Source: Pseudonocardia sp. (lineage in GTDB: Bacteria; Actinomycetota; Actinomycetes; Mycobacteriales; Pseudonocardiaceae). Taken from it: a stretch of DNA of 48,520 nucleotides. Made by a program: the position numbers and the translations under genes. This document shows positions 23,217 to 32,537 of this stretch, one piece after another. The notes below the pieces were generated by a model, which saw only the letters and a list, made by a program, of their open reading frames with translations, ran no database searches and was not told the origin of the DNA. Each line of letters opens with the position of its first letter. The first letter of the stretch is position 1. The stretch lies in NCBI RefSeq assembly GCF_025965585.1, contig NZ_JAOPWR010000364.1, forward strand, positions 1 through 48,520, written 5' to 3'.

Positions 23217-25180
23217 TGGTCGACGGCGACGCGAGCACCGAGACGGTCCCGGAACGCGCAGCACCGGCGGAACCCGACGAGCTGAGCCTGGCCGCGGAGT
23301 TCCCCGCCGCCACGCGCGAGCAGTGGGTCGGACTCGTCGACGGGGTGCTGCGGAAGTCCGGTCGGATCGGTGAGGACGCCGAGCCCGGCGCGGGCGTCGC
23401 GAAGCTGGTGAGGTCGTCCCTGGACGGCATCGGCGTCCGGCCCCTCTACACCGTGGACGACGTCGCCGGCCTGCCCGCGGCCGGCGTGCCCGGGCAGCGG
23501 CCGTTCGTCCGGGGCTCGCGGGCCACGGGCCCGGTCCCCGACGGCTGGGACGCGCGCCAGCGGCACGCCGAGCCCGACGCGGAGACCGCCCACACCGCGG
23601 TCCTCGCCGACCTCGAGAACGGTGTCAACTCGATCTGGCTCGCGGTGGGCGAGGGCGGCACGGCCGTCACGGACCTGCCTGTGGTGCTCGACGGGATGTT
23701 CCTCGACCTGGCCCCGGTCGTCCTGGACGCCGACGGGGCCGACGTGGGCGCCGCCGAGGCGTTCCTCGCGCTGGCCACCGACCGCGGCATCGACCCCGCC
23801 ACGCTGCTGGGCACGCTCGGCCTCGACCCGATCGGTGTCCGCGCCCGCACCGGCAGCGGCCCGGACCTCGACACCGTGGTGCCGCTCGCGCAGCGGGTCG
23901 CGGGAGAGTTCCCGCTGGTCAGGGCGATCGTCGTGGACGGGTTGCCGGTGCACTCCGCCGGCGGCTCCGACGGGCAGGAGCTGGGCTTCGCGCTCGCGGC
24001 CGGCGTCGCCTACCTGCGCACGCTGACCGCCGCGGGCCCGGACGGCGGCACCCAGGCGGGCCTGGACATCGATACGGCCGCGCGGCTGCTGGAGTTCCGC
24101 CTCGCGGCCACGGCCGAGCAGTTCCCGACGATCGCGAAGTTCCGCGCCGCCCGCAGGCTCTGGTCGCGCGTGCTGGAGGTCTCCGGGGCGTCCGCCGACA
24201 CGGCGCAGACGCAGCACGCCGTCGCATCGCCCACGATGCTCACCCGCCGCGACCCGTACGTGAACCTGCTCCGCGGCACCGTGTCCGGCTTCGCGGCCGG
24301 GGTCGGCGGGGCCGACGCCGTCACCGTCGCGCCCTTCGACGCCGCGATCGGGCGCTCCACGCCGTTCTCCCGCCGCATCGCGCGCAACACGCAGTCCCTG
24401 CTGGTGGAGGAGTCGCACCTGGCCCGGGTGATCGACCCCGCCGGTGGCTCGTGGTTCGTCGAGTCGCTCACCGACGAGCTCGCGCAGGCCGCCTGGGCGT
24501 TCTTCCAGGAGATCGAGGCCGCGGGCGGGGCCGTCGCGGCCCTCGACTCGGGGTTCGTGGCCGAGAAGGTCGCCGCGGTCCGGGCGAAGCGCGAGAAGGG
24601 CGTCGCCACGCGCAGGGTGCCGCTCACGGGCGTCAGCGAGTTCCCGGATCTCGACGAGAAGCCGGTCGAGCGCGATCCGCTGCCGGCCACCGAGTCCGGC
24701 GGACTGCCGGTCTACCGGCCCGCCGGGCCGTACGAGGCCCACCGCGACCACTCCGACGCCGTCCTCGCCGAGACCGGGTCGCGGCCACGCGCGTTCCTCG
24801 CCACGCTGGGCCCGCTCGCCGCCTACACCGCGCGGGCCGGGTTCGCCCGCAACGTGCTGCAGGCCGGTGGCGTCGAGGCGATCGACGCCGGCCCGACCGA
24901 GACCGCCGAGGACGTCGCCAAGGCCTATACGGCCGCGTCGAGCGACAGCGGAACGCGCATCGGCGCCGGCTGCTCGCCGGTGGCGGTCCTCTGTTCCACC
25001 GACACGATCTACACCGAGCGTGCCGAGGCCACCGTCGCCGCGCTGCGCGAGGCCGGGGCGCGGTACGTCCTGCTCGCGGGCAAGGCCGATGTGCCGGGCA
25101 TCGACGGGCAGCTGTTCGCGGGCGGCGACGCCCTCGCCACGATCGACGCCGTGTACGCGGCACTGGAGGGATCGCAGTGA
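23216..25180 (+). CDS. mutA: Methylmalonyl-CoA mutase small subunit
   Basis: The non-catalytic beta subunit of the adenosylcobalamin-dependent mutase, 654 residues. It has the mutase barrel ([50 protein letters not shown]) and a C-terminal B12-like domain (about 500-650) without the cobalamin His motif, as is usual for MutA. It supports MutB in converting methylmalonyl-CoA and succinyl-CoA, the end step of propionate, odd-chain and branched amino acid breakdown. Its stop overlaps the mutB GTG by four bases. Confidence 0.93.
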   Translation: MVDGDASTETVPERAAPAEPDELSLAAEFPAATREQWVGLVDGVLRKSGRIGEDAEPGAGVAKLVRSSLDGIGVRPLYTVDDVAGLPAAGVPGQRPFVRGSRATGPVPDGWDARQRHAEPDAETAHTAVLADLENGVNSIWLAVGEGGTAVTDLPVVLDGMFLDLAPVVLDADGADVGAAEAFLALATDRGIDPATLLGTLGLDPIGVRARTGSGPDLDTVVPLAQRVAGEFPLVRAIVVDGLPVHSAGGSDGQELGFALAAGVAYLRTLTAAGPDGGTQAGLDIDTAARLLEFRLAATAEQFPTIAKFRAARRLWSRVLEVSGASADTAQTQHAVASPTMLTRRDPYVNLLRGTVSGFAAGVGGADAVTVAPFDAAIGRSTPFSRRIARNTQSLLVEESHLARVIDPAGGSWFVESLTDELAQAAWAFFQEIEAAGGAVAALDSGFVAEKVAAVRAKREKGVATRRVPLTGVSEFPDLDEKPVERDPLPATESGGLPVYRPAGPYEAHRDHSDAVLAETGSRPRAFLATLGPLAAYTARAGFARNVLQAGGVEAIDAGPTETAEDVAKAYTAASSDSGTRIGAGCSPVAVLCSTDTIYTERAEATVAALREAGARYVLLAGKADVPGIDGQLFAGGDALATIDAVYAALEGSQ

Positions 25181-27345
25181 CCATCCCCGACTTCACGACG
25201 ATCTCCCTGGACAGCGAGGCACCCACCGGCGAGTGGGCCCCCGACCCGGCTCCCGAGACGTGGGAGGCGCCCGAGGGCATCGGCGTCAAGCCGCTCTACA
25301 CCGCGTCCGACCTCGAGGGCGTCGACTTCCTGAACACCTACCCGGGCGTCGCGCCGTACCTGCGCGGCCCCTACCCGGCGATGTACGCCACGCAGCCGTG
25401 GACGATCCGCCAGTACGCGGGCTTCTCCACGGCCACGGAGTCCAACGCGTTCTACCGGCGCAACCTCGCCGCGGGCCAGAAGGGCCTGTCGATCGCGTTC
25501 GACCTGGCCACCCACCGCGGCTACGACTCCGACCACCCGCGCGTCGCGGGTGACGTCGGCATGGCGGGTGTGGCCATCGACTCGATCTACGACATGCGCC
25601 AGCTCTTCGACGGCATCCCGCTGGACAAGATGTCCGTGTCGATGACCATGAACGGTGCCGTGCTCCCGGTGCTCGCGCTCTACATCATCGCGGCGGAGGA
25701 GCAGGGGGTGGCGCCGGAACAGCTCACGGGGACGATCCAGAACGACATCCTCAAGGAGTTCATGGTCCGCAACACCTACATCTACCCGCCGCAGCCCTCG
25801 ATGCAGATCATCTCCGACATCTTCTCCTTCACCTCGAGGAAGATGCCGAAGTTCAACTCGATCTCCATCTCCGGCTACCACATCCAGGAAGCCGGCGCGA
25901 CGAACGACCTGGAGCTGGCCTACACGCTGGCCGACGGGGTGGAGTACCTGCGGGCCGGGATCGACGCCGGGCTGGACGTCGACGAGTTCGCACCGCGTCT
26001 GAGCTTCTTCTGGGCGATCGGCATGAACTTCTTCATGGAGGTCGCGAAGCTCCGGGCCGCGCGGCTCCTCTGGTCGAAGCTCGTCAACCAGTTCGAGCCG
26101 CAGAACGCGAAGTCACTCAGCCTCAGGACGCACTCGCAGACGTCGGGCTGGTCGCTCACGGCGCAGGACCCGTACAACAACGTGATCCGTACCTGCATCG
26201 AGGCGATGGCGGCCACCCAGGGCCACACGCAGAGCCTGCACACCAACGCCCTCGACGAGGCGCTCGCGCTGCCCACCGACTTCTCCGCCCGCATCGCGCG
26301 CAACACCCAGCTGCTGCTGCAGCAGGAGTCGGGCACCACCGACGTCATCGACCCGTGGGGCGGCAGTCACTACGTCGAGCGGCTCACCTACGACCTCGCC
26401 CGCCGCGCGTGGGCCCACATCACCGAGGTCGAGCAGGCCGGCGGCATGGCGCAGGCCATCGACGAGGGCATCCCGAAGCTGCGCGTCGAGGAGGCCGCGG
26501 CCCGCACGCAGGCCCGCATCGACTCGGGCCGGCAGCCCGTCATCGGCATCAACAAGTACGTGGCCACGGCCGACGAGGCCCTGGAGGTCCGCAAGGTCGA
26601 CAACGCCGGGGTGCGCACGGAGCAGCTGGAGAAGCTGCGGCGGCTGCGCGAGGAGCGCGACGACCGGGCTGTCGACTCGGCGCTCACCGCGCTCACCAAC
26701 GCCGCGGCAATGATCGCCGAGGGCTCGCCACGCACCGACGAGCAGAACCTGCTCGCCCTCGCCGTCGACGCGTCCCGCGCGATGGCCACCGTCGGGGAGA
26801 TCTCCGACGCGCTGGAGAAGGTGTTCGGTCGGCACGCGGGACAGATCAGGATCATCTCCGGCGTGTACTCCAAGGAATCGGGCACCAGCCCGGCAGTCGC
26901 CAGGGCCCGCGAGGCAGTCGACGAGTTCGCCGGGGCCGAGGGCCGCCAGCCGCGCATCCTGGTGGCGAAGATGGGCCAGGACGGCCACGACCGCGGCCAG
27001 AAGGTGATCTCCACGGCGTTCGCCGACCTCGGCTTCGACGTCGACGTGGGCCCGCTGTTCCAGACCCCCGCCGAGGTGGCCCGCCAGGCCGTCGAGGCCG
27101 ACGTGCACGTCGTCGGGGTGTCGTCGCTCGCGGCCGGGCACCTCACCCTGGTGCCGGAGCTGCGTGACGAGCTGGCGAAGCTCGACCGCGCCGACATCAT
27201 GATCATCGTGGGTGGGGTGATCCCGCCCGCCGACGTGCCCACTCTGAAGGAGATGGGTGCGGCCGCGGTGTTCCCGCCCGGCACGGTGATCGCGGAGTCG
27301 GCCGTCGAGCTGCTGGCCAAGCTGACGGCCGCCCTGACGGACTGA
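25177..27345 (+). CDS. mutB: Methylmalonyl-CoA mutase large (catalytic) subunit
   Basis: The 722-residue catalytic subunit. The substrate barrel contains [21 protein letters not shown] and [16 protein letters not shown]; the C-terminal cobalamin domain has the lower-ligand motif GQDGHDRG with His604, followed by [19 protein letters not shown] 25177 is preceded by GGAGGG about six bases away and overlaps the mutA stop. The order mutA-mutB-meaB is a standard actinobacterial arrangement and no epimerase gene is adjacent here. Confidence 0.97.
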   Translation: MTIPDFTTISLDSEAPTGEWAPDPAPETWEAPEGIGVKPLYTASDLEGVDFLNTYPGVAPYLRGPYPAMYATQPWTIRQYAGFSTATESNAFYRRNLAAGQKGLSIAFDLATHRGYDSDHPRVAGDVGMAGVAIDSIYDMRQLFDGIPLDKMSVSMTMNGAVLPVLALYIIAAEEQGVAPEQLTGTIQNDILKEFMVRNTYIYPPQPSMQIISDIFSFTSRKMPKFNSISISGYHIQEAGATNDLELAYTLADGVEYLRAGIDAGLDVDEFAPRLSFFWAIGMNFFMEVAKLRAARLLWSKLVNQFEPQNAKSLSLRTHSQTSGWSLTAQDPYNNVIRTCIEAMAATQGHTQSLHTNALDEALALPTDFSARIARNTQLLLQQESGTTDVIDPWGGSHYVERLTYDLARRAWAHITEVEQAGGMAQAIDEGIPKLRVEEAAARTQARIDSGRQPVIGINKYVATADEALEVRKVDNAGVRTEQLEKLRRLREERDDRAVDSALTALTNAAAMIAEGSPRTDEQNLLALAVDASRAMATVGEISDALEKVFGRHAGQIRIISGVYSKESGTSPAVARAREAVDEFAGAEGRQPRILVAKMGQDGHDRGQKVISTAFADLGFDVDVGPLFQTPAEVARQAVEADVHVVGVSSLAAGHLTLVPELRDELAKLDRADIMIIVGGVIPPADVPTLKEMGAAAVFPPGTVIAESAVELLAKLTAALTD

Positions 27346-28325
27346 TGGCACGCGCGATCGACGTCCCCGCCCTCGCCAAGGGCGTGCTGGGCGGCAGCCG
27401 GTCGGTGCTCGCGCGGGCGATCACGCTCGTCGAGTCGTCGCGGGCCGACCACCGCGCCGCTGCGCAGCAGCTGCTGATGGAGCTCCTGCCGCACGCGGGC
27501 GGAGCGCACCGCGTCGGGATCAGCGGCGTGCCCGGCGTGGGCAAGTCGACGTTCATCGAGGCGCTGGGCACGCGGCTGACCGGCGACGGCCACAAGGTCG
27601 CGGTGCTGGCCGTCGACCCGTCCTCGACACGCACCCGGGGCTCGATCCTCGGCGACAAGACGCGGATGGCGAAGCTCGCCAACGACGAGAACGCGTTCGT
27701 CCGGCCGTCGCCCAGCGCGGGCACGCTCGGCGGGGTCGCCCGCGCCACCCGCGAGACGATCGTGCTCATGGAGGCCGCGGGCTTCGACGTCGTGCTGGTG
27801 GAGACGGTCGGCGTGGGGCAGTCCGAGGTGACCGTCGCGGGCATGGTCGACACGTTCCTGCTGCTCACCATCGCCCGCACCGGCGACTCCCTGCAGGGCA
27901 TCAAGAAGGGCATCCTCGAGCTCGCCGATGTCGTCGCCGTCAACAAGGCCGACGGCGACCACGAGCGACCGGCGAAGGCCGCCGCCCGCGAGCTGGCCGG
28001 GGCACTGCGGATGATGACCCCCACCAGCGAGAGCTGGCGCCCCCCGGTGCTGGCCTGCAGCGCCCAGACCGGCGGCGGGATGGGCGAGGTGTGGGAGAAG
28101 GTCACCGAGCACCGCACCGCCCTCGACGAGCACGGCGAGCTCGCCCCCAAGCGCGCCACGCAGCAGGTGGAATGGATGTGGGCGATGGTCCGCGACCAGC
28201 TCCTGGACCGCATGCAGTCCGACCCGGGCGTCCGTGAGGCGTTGCCGGGCCTGGAGCGCGACGTCCGCAGCGGCGCTCTCACGCCCACGTTGGCCGCGCA
28301 GCAGATCCTCGACGCCCTTCGCTGA
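27345..28325 (+). CDS. meaB: Methylmalonyl-CoA mutase chaperone GTPase MeaB
   Basis: A 326-residue G3E GTPase that protects the mutase and gates cofactor loading. The P-loop is GVPGVGKST (residues 61-69), followed by VDPSSTRTRGSILGDKTRM, ETVGVGQSE and NKADGDHERP, all typical for MeaB/ArgK. The ATG shares one base with the mutB stop (TGATG), which fits its role as a partner of the mutase made in step with it. Confidence 0.95.
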   Translation: MARAIDVPALAKGVLGGSRSVLARAITLVESSRADHRAAAQQLLMELLPHAGGAHRVGISGVPGVGKSTFIEALGTRLTGDGHKVAVLAVDPSSTRTRGSILGDKTRMAKLANDENAFVRPSPSAGTLGGVARATRETIVLMEAAGFDVVLVETVGVGQSEVTVAGMVDTFLLLTIARTGDSLQGIKKGILELADVVAVNKADGDHERPAKAAARELAGALRMMTPTSESWRPPVLACSAQTGGGMGEVWEKVTEHRTALDEHGELAPKRATQQVEWMWAMVRDQLLDRMQSDPGVREALPGLERDVRSGALTPTLAAQQILDALR

Positions 28326-28471
28326 CCCTGCCCGGTGCGCCGCTCCGCCGGTGCGTCGTGCTGGAGGTGCCAGAAGCGGCGGGGGAGTTGGTCACCGGAG
28401 GTCGAGGCGCCGGTACCCGGAGGGCGACGAAGGTCAGGTCTCGGCGACGCTGCCGGGACCGAAGGAGACCC

Positions 28472-29002
28472 ATGGCCGAGTTCCTCACCGACATCAAGAC
28501 GATTCGCGACCGGGCCCGGCAAGAGATGGACAAGGGCCCGGTGACTCCCGCCTACGGCGCCGACGTGGGCCGGGTGCTCGCCGTGCTCAACGAGGCACTG
28601 GCCACCGAGATCGTGTGTGTCCTCCGGTACAAGCAGCACCACTACGCGGCCAGGGGGCTCAATGCCCACGCGGTGGCCGACGAGTTCGCCGAGCACGCGG
28701 ACGAGGAGCAGGGCCACGCCGACCGGTTCGCCGAGCGGATCTCCCAGCTGGGCGGCACGCCGGACATGAACCCGGACACGCTGTCCGGCCGCGCGCACTC
28801 GGAGTACACCACCGCCCCCCAGCTGATCGAGATGATCAAGGAGAACCTGGTGGCGGAACGGATCGCGATCGCGTCCTACACCGAGATCATCAACTGGCTC
28901 GGGGACGGCGACGTCACGACGCGGCGGATCTTCGAGAACACCCTGGCGAACGAGGAGGAGCATGCCGACGACATGCTCACCTTCCTCGAACAGATGTCCT
29001 GA
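28472..29002 (+). CDS. Ferritin-like diiron protein (bacterioferritin type)
   Basis: A 176-residue four-helix bundle with ferroxidase-type ligands: NEALATEIVCVLRYKQHHY, DEEQGHADRF (ExxH), ENLVAERIAIASY and NEEEHADDM (ExxH). Length and motifs fit bacterioferritin or related Dps-like ferritins. I do not see a clear heme-ligating Met of classic Bfr, so heme binding is doubtful. The ATG has GAAGGAGA upstream. It leads a three-gene unit; the next GTG is two bases past its stop. Iron storage or detoxification is the expected role, and the tail proteins downstream may be its partners. Confidence 0.82.
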   Translation: MAEFLTDIKTIRDRARQEMDKGPVTPAYGADVGRVLAVLNEALATEIVCVLRYKQHHYAARGLNAHAVADEFAEHADEEQGHADRFAERISQLGGTPDMNPDTLSGRAHSEYTTAPQLIEMIKENLVAERIAIASYTEIINWLGDGDVTTRRIFENTLANEEEHADDMLTFLEQMS

Positions 29003-29004
29003 CC

Positions 29005-29724
29005 GTGACCGCCGCGGTACGGGACGTGGCCGTCCGGGACTACGACTCCGGCGTCTTCCAGAGGCTCAACGACTTCTCGGTGGCCCGCGGGTACCTCGGC
29101 CACAGCCGCGACTACGTGACGGAGCTGGGCGACCTGATCTGCCACCACGGCCTGCACGAGGTCCTCGGCGTGACGTTGCTGCACAAGCACTTCGAGATCA
29201 CCGGCGACGAGATGGTCGTGCGCGAGTTCGTCGACGGCGTCTCCTACATGAGGCCGTGGGACGTCGAGGCGCTCCCGCTGGTGCTGCCCTACCTGTGGAA
29301 GGCCGAGGTCGACGGGGGGCACGCCGACTACTTCCCGCTCGAGTTCTGCGCGTACCCGGCCGGGATCCAGGACGAGGTGGAGCGCGACCTGGACCGGCTG
29401 CGGGACTCCGTCGGCTTCCTCGCCGCGTTCGCCGAGGCGCTCGACGCGCTGGGCCTGCGCGAGGTCTTCGGCCTGGCGCACCTGCGCTCGCGCGACGGGC
29501 TGACCCTGGGTGCAGGCGAGACGCTGCTCGAGACCACCGACGAGGTGAACCGCATCCTCACTCTCCGCCCGGCGCGGGCGCAGGAGGTGGAGGGCCTCGA
29601 CACCACGCAGACGCTGTGGATCTACCGGCCGGCGCCCTCACGGGTCGGTGCGGTGCTCAACAGGGGCTCAGGTGGCGTGCACTGTGCGGCCCACTGCCAG
29701 GCGCACTGCACCGGCCATCACTGA
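29005..29724 (+). CDS. Unrecognised 239-residue protein ending in a HC-x2-HC-x2-HC tail
   Basis: I do not recognise a characterised family. The body (about residues 1-205) is rich in aromatic and acidic residues, with LGDLICHHGLHEVLGVTLLHKHFEI as its most distinctive part, a style seen in some uncharacterised fungal and bacterial proteins. It has no signal peptide or membrane helix. After a Gly/Ser hinge the last 14 residues carry H226-C227, H230-C231, H234-C235 and H238-H239. The same tail ends the next gene's product. The GTG lies two bases after the ferritin stop, so they are co-translated. A metal-binding or modified tail is plausible; an enzymatic role for the body is not shown. Confidence 0.7.
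   Translation: MTAAVRDVAVRDYDSGVFQRLNDFSVARGYLGHSRDYVTELGDLICHHGLHEVLGVTLLHKHFEITGDEMVVREFVDGVSYMRPWDVEALPLVLPYLWKAEVDGGHADYFPLEFCAYPAGIQDEVERDLDRLRDSVGFLAAFAEALDALGLREVFGLAHLRSRDGLTLGAGETLLETTDEVNRILTLRPARAQEVEGLDTTQTLWIYRPAPSRVGAVLNRGSGGVHCAAHCQAHCTGHH
29677..29721 (+). other. Cys/His tail coding segment, copy 1
   Basis: This segment encodes VHCAAHCQAHCTGHH, the C-terminus of the 29005 protein. It follows the pattern HC-x-A-HC-x-A-HC-x-G-H-H, with Cys at every fourth residue and His before each Cys. If helical, the Cys residues would lie on one face; if extended, they could wrap a metal or be post-translationally modified. Confidence 0.85.
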
Positions 29725-29779
29725 AGCGGCCCATCCGGCCGGAACGACCACGGGAATCACGGCGAACGGAGGACACCGA

Positions 29780-30061
29780 ATGACCACGGGTGGACGAGGG
29801 CGCGGACGTTCACAGACCGAGGGGAGCAGCCAGCCGTCCGAGAGCCAGACCAGTTCCGGGGAATCATCGTCATCCACCGAGCTGCGGGACTTCAAGACAC
29901 AGGCGCGGGCCATGTCCGAGTCCGATCGTGAGGCCGCTTTCTCGAGTGACGAGTTCCGGCGCCTGGTGGCCGCGGCGGCGGTGCCGACCGTCGTGGCCGA
30001 GGCGGAGTGCGCCAGCCACTGCTACTCGCACTGCGGCAGCCACTGCTTCGGCCACGGCTGA
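29780..30061 (+). CDS. Small Ser-rich peptide ending in a C-x3-HC-x2-HC-x2-HC-x-G-H tail
   Basis: A 93-residue protein not known to me. Residues 1-33 are low complexity (Gly/Arg, then Ser/Gln/Glu); residues about 34-72 (ELRDFKTQARAMSESDREAAF and so on) look like an amphipathic helix that could be a leader; residues 76-93 are the tail with Cys77, 81, 85, 89 and His80, 84, 88, 92. The tail aligns without gaps to that of the 29005 protein. ATG 29780 has GGAGGA at the correct distance. The layout (leader, Ala/Val stretch, short Cys-rich end) recalls ribosomal peptide precursors, but no known maturase is recognised next to it; a metal carrier is the alternative. It closes the ferritin unit before the hairpin at 30076. 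Confidence 0.72.
   Translation: MTTGGRGRGRSQTEGSSQPSESQTSSGESSSSTELRDFKTQARAMSESDREAAFSSDEFRRLVAAAAVPTVVAEAECASHCYSHCGSHCFGHG
30005..30058 (+). other. Cys/His tail coding segment, copy 2
   Basis: This segment encodes ECASHCYSHCGSHCFGHG, the C-terminus of the 29780 peptide. Relative to copy 1 it has an extra Cys three residues before the first His-Cys pair. The nucleotide sequences of the two copies differ at many codons, so similarity at protein level is not a recent DNA duplication. Confidence 0.85.
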
Positions 30062-30075
30062 GGTGCCCCTCGGGG

Positions 30076-30104
30076 CGGGGCCGGGCGCGTGGCGTCCGGC
30101 CCCG
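30076..30104 (+). terminator. Hairpin terminator after the ferritin/tail unit
   Basis: CGGGGCCGG (30076-30084) pairs perfectly with CCGGCCCCG (30096-30104) around an 11-base loop, 15 bases past the stop at 30061. There is no T-run. Confidence 0.6.
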
Positions 30105-30176
30105 TCCTGTGGTCCCGCGCCGAACGGGCGGCGCGCCTGCCGGACCCCGGCGGCCGACGTCGCTAGCGTCGACGGA

Positions 30177-30980
30177 GTGCTCGGGGTCAGTCATGCCACG
30201 TCCGGTGCGGCCCTCGGGCTCGCCGTCGCCGGGTTCGCGCCCCGGATCGCCGACGTCCAGCCCACCGCCGGCAGCATCCTCACCTTCGCCGGGGTGTGCG
30301 CAGGGGCGGCACTGCTGCCCGATCTCGACCATCCCTCCTCGGAGGCCACCCGCCGGTTCTCGGTGGCGTCGTGGCTGGCCAGCCGGGTGATCCGGCCCCT
30401 GTCGGCGCTCGTCTACGACCTCACGAAGGGCCGCCGCGACACCGGTCGCGGCACCCACCGCGGCCTCACCCACACGGTTGTCGGGGCGGTGCTGCTCGGG
30501 CTCGCCGTCAACCTCGCGTCGGCGCGGTGGGGCACGCCGGTGCTGCTGGGCACGCTGTTCGTCTGCCTCGCGCTGGCCATCAAGGGCCTGGACGCGATCG
30601 TGCCCGGGCCGCCGTCGCTGATGATCGCGGCGGGGCTGACGTTCGCGGTGCACGAGTACGTGCCCGGCGGCACGGCCGGCACCGCGGGCTGGCTGGGCAC
30701 CGCCGTCACGCTCGGGATGCTGGTGCACTCGGCGGGCGACGCGATCACGGAATCGGGTGCACCGCTGCTGTGGCCGCTGCGCATCCGGCAGCGCAGCTGG
30801 TACCCGGTGGGCACCCCCCGACCCCTGCGCTTCCGCACCGGTGGCACGGTGGAGGCCTGGGTGGTGGCGCCCGCCCTGACCGTGGCGGTGTTCCTGCTGG
30901 TGGCGCTCGTGGTGCCGGGCGTGGCCCCGGTCCTGGAGCAGATGCGCCACCAGGTTCAGCGCCTCCTCGCCGGCGCCTGA
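30177..30980 (+). CDS. YdjM-like membrane-bound metal-dependent hydrolase
   Basis: A 267-residue membrane protein of the LexA-regulated YdjM family (PF04307). It has the conserved DLDHPSS near residue 48 and GTHRGLTHTVVG near residue 95, the His/Asp residues expected to bind metal, plus LVHSAGDAITESGAPLLWPL; several helices follow. The GTG at 30177 is seven bases after TAGCGT (30164-30169), again a leaderless-type start. Substrates of this family are unknown. It is separated from the tail-peptide gene by a terminator and does not look functionally tied to it. Confidence 0.78.
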   Translation: MLGVSHATSGAALGLAVAGFAPRIADVQPTAGSILTFAGVCAGAALLPDLDHPSSEATRRFSVASWLASRVIRPLSALVYDLTKGRRDTGRGTHRGLTHTVVGAVLLGLAVNLASARWGTPVLLGTLFVCLALAIKGLDAIVPGPPSLMIAAGLTFAVHEYVPGGTAGTAGWLGTAVTLGMLVHSAGDAITESGAPLLWPLRIRQRSWYPVGTPRPLRFRTGGTVEAWVVAPALTVAVFLLVALVVPGVAPVLEQMRHQVQRLLAGA

Positions 30981-31165
30981 AACCCGTGGCGCCGGTCGGT
31001 GAGAGCATGGTCACCGGTTCGATGCGTTTCCGATCACATTGTTTCCGGCCGCATGTGGCCGTTCCCGCGCCCAGCCGGTGATCATGGGGCGGGTGGGCCT
31101 GCGCGTGAGCCCGCGGACCGGGGGCGCCCCGAGCGCCGCGCCCACGGTAGCGCGATGATGCCGAC
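30981..31165. other. Intergenic region with no gene seen
   Basis: These 185 bases include a less GC-rich patch (about 31018-31050). A 10-base self-complementary GGGGCGCCCC lies at 31121-31130. No clear promoter or RNA gene was found; the next gene's GTG has no strong ribosome site. Confidence 0.4.
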
Positions 31166-32053
31166 GTGAGCGAGCCCGCGAGCGAACCGTCAGCGCAGAG
31201 CCAGTACGTACTCCCCGGCCGCCCGGTGATCGGGATCCTGCACCCGGGCGTCATGGGGGCGGCGGTGGGATCGGCACTCAAGCCGGTGGCCGGGGCCGTG
31301 ATCTGGGCGGCGGCGGGTCGGAGCGTCACCACCTCGAAGCGGGCGGAGCTCGCCGATCTCGTCGGCGTGCCGGACCTCCCCGAGCTGGCCCGCCGGGCCG
31401 ACGTGATCATCTCGGTGTGCCCGCCCGAGGCCGCGCGCGACGTCGCCGAGCAGGTGGCGGCCGCGCTCGGCGACCGCCCGGAGCGGCCCCTCTACGTCGA
31501 CGCCAACGCGGTGTCGCCCGCGACCGTCCGGGGGATCGCGGAGCTGCTCGGCCCCGACCACGTCGTCGACGGCGCGATCATCGGGCCGCCGGCGTGGGAG
31601 CCGGGCCGCACGGTGCTGTGGCTGTCGGGCGCCGCGTCGCCGGTCGTCGCCGGGCTGTTCGAGGGCTCGCCGTTCACCGCGCGGCTGCTGGACGGCGGGG
31701 TGGGCGCGGCCAGCGGGCTCAAGGCGTGCTTCGCGCTGCAGAGCAAGGCGCTGCCGACGATCTGGCTCGCGATGGTCGAGGCGGCCCGGGCCTTCGGCGT
31801 GCAGGACGCGCTGCGCGACGAGCTGACGCGCACCGGCGTGGATCTGGCCGCAGCGCTGGACGGCGTGGACGCGCGGGCCACGGGCAAGGCCTGGCGGTGG
31901 GTGGGGGAGATGCAGGAGGCCGGAGACGCTCTGGCCGGGGTCGGCGTGCCGGACGGGTTCTCCCGCGCCGCGGCGGAGATGTACCGGCGGATGGCCGACG
32001 CCGACCCCGTGGACCGGGCCAACATCTGGGGGCTCCGCGGCGGCGCGGTCTGA
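31166..32053 (+). CDS. NAD(P)-binding dehydrogenase of the 6PGDH-like/DUF1932 type
   Basis: A 295-residue Rossmann protein. The N-terminal half has GILHPGVMGAAVGSALKP, a dinucleotide-binding variant of the beta-hydroxyacid dehydrogenase family; DVIISVCPPEAARDVAEQV follows. The C-terminal half (about 180-280, ASGLKACFALQSKALPTIWL) matches DUF1932, a 6-phosphogluconate-dehydrogenase-like helical domain. The substrate is not known. The start is GTG. The last codons and the stop fall in the first unit of a 16-base tandem repeat, so the C-terminus may vary between strains. Confidence 0.8.
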   Translation: MSEPASEPSAQSQYVLPGRPVIGILHPGVMGAAVGSALKPVAGAVIWAAAGRSVTTSKRAELADLVGVPDLPELARRADVIISVCPPEAARDVAEQVAAALGDRPERPLYVDANAVSPATVRGIAELLGPDHVVDGAIIGPPAWEPGRTVLWLSGAASPVVAGLFEGSPFTARLLDGGVGAASGLKACFALQSKALPTIWLAMVEAARAFGVQDALRDELTRTGVDLAAALDGVDARATGKAWRWVGEMQEAGDALAGVGVPDGFSRAAAEMYRRMADADPVDRANIWGLRGGAV

Positions 32054-32118
32054 GGGCGGCGCGGTCTGAGGGCGGCGCGGTCCGAGGGCGGCGCGGTCCG
32101 AGGGCGGCGCGGTCCGAG
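32039..32118. repeat. Five-copy 16-base tandem repeat crossing a stop codon
   Basis: Units start at 32039, 32055, 32071, 32087 and 32103 and read GGCGGCGCGGTCTGAG (copies 1-2) or GGCGGCGCGGTCCGAG (copies 3-5). Copy 1 contains the last codons and TGA stop of the 31166 gene. In later copies the TGA has become CGA, and because 16 is not a multiple of three, the frame shifts in each unit. Confidence 0.92.
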
Positions 32119-32206
32119 ACGGGACCACGTCCCGCCGAGGGTCGCCGCCGCCGCACCGGAGGGGGCCGTGCGCGGCGGCGGCGGGCTGGTCGGGAGCGTC
32201 CGGCGC

Positions 32207-32257
32207 TCGGGCGCTCCTGCTGGTCGGGCGCTCCTGCTGGTCGGGCGCTACTGGCGG
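32207..32257. repeat. 17-base tandem repeat, two exact copies and a diverged third
   Basis: TCGGGCGCTCCTGCTGG occurs at 32207-32223 and 32224-32240, with a diverged third copy at 32241-32257 that enters the end of the small secreted protein gene. With the repeat at 32039 it makes the stretch between two convergent genes almost wholly repetitive. Confidence 0.85.
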
Positions 32258-32424
32258 TCGAGCTGGGCGATGGCGTCGCGCGGTGGGGTGTCCCAGCCCC
32301 GGTTCCCGCCCGTGGTGGGGGCGGGCTGGTCGCCCGGCGCTGCGTACGCGGCCGTGGCGCCGGCCAGGACGGCGGCGGCGACGGCTCCGATCACGACGGT
32401 GATCGTCAGGGGCTTGCGTGACAT
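32248..32424 (-). CDS. Small secreted protein, function unknown
   Basis: A 58-residue product starting MSRKPLTITVVIGAVAAAVL, a typical signal peptide with cleavage likely after AYA (about residue 28), leaving a short hydrophilic peptide (APGDQPAPTTGGNRGWD and so on). ATG 32424 is chosen because the signal peptide begins there; a longer frame to 32463 adds a basic stretch that would spoil it. I recognise no family. Confidence 0.55.
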   Translation of the reverse strand: MSRKPLTITVVIGAVAAAVLAGATAAYAAPGDQPAPTTGGNRGWDTPPRDAIAQLDRQ

Positions 32425-32537
32425 GGCCCCAGCTTGGCGCGGGTTCCGCGCACGGTCGCGCACCCGCCACCGATATCACCCGAAAGTGTCGCCGCGTCGG
32501 CGCCCGATCGAGGCAGGTGAGGACGGATGGTGCACCG

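Noticed and set aside
28472-30061. Methanobactin or bufferin-type copper peptide locus
   Set aside because: No MbnB/DUF692 or MbnC-like gene is recognised next to the Cys/His tail peptide, and the neighbour is a ferritin.
32207-32257. CRISPR array in the repeat region
   Set aside because: The repeats are directly adjacent, with no unique spacers, and no cas genes are present.
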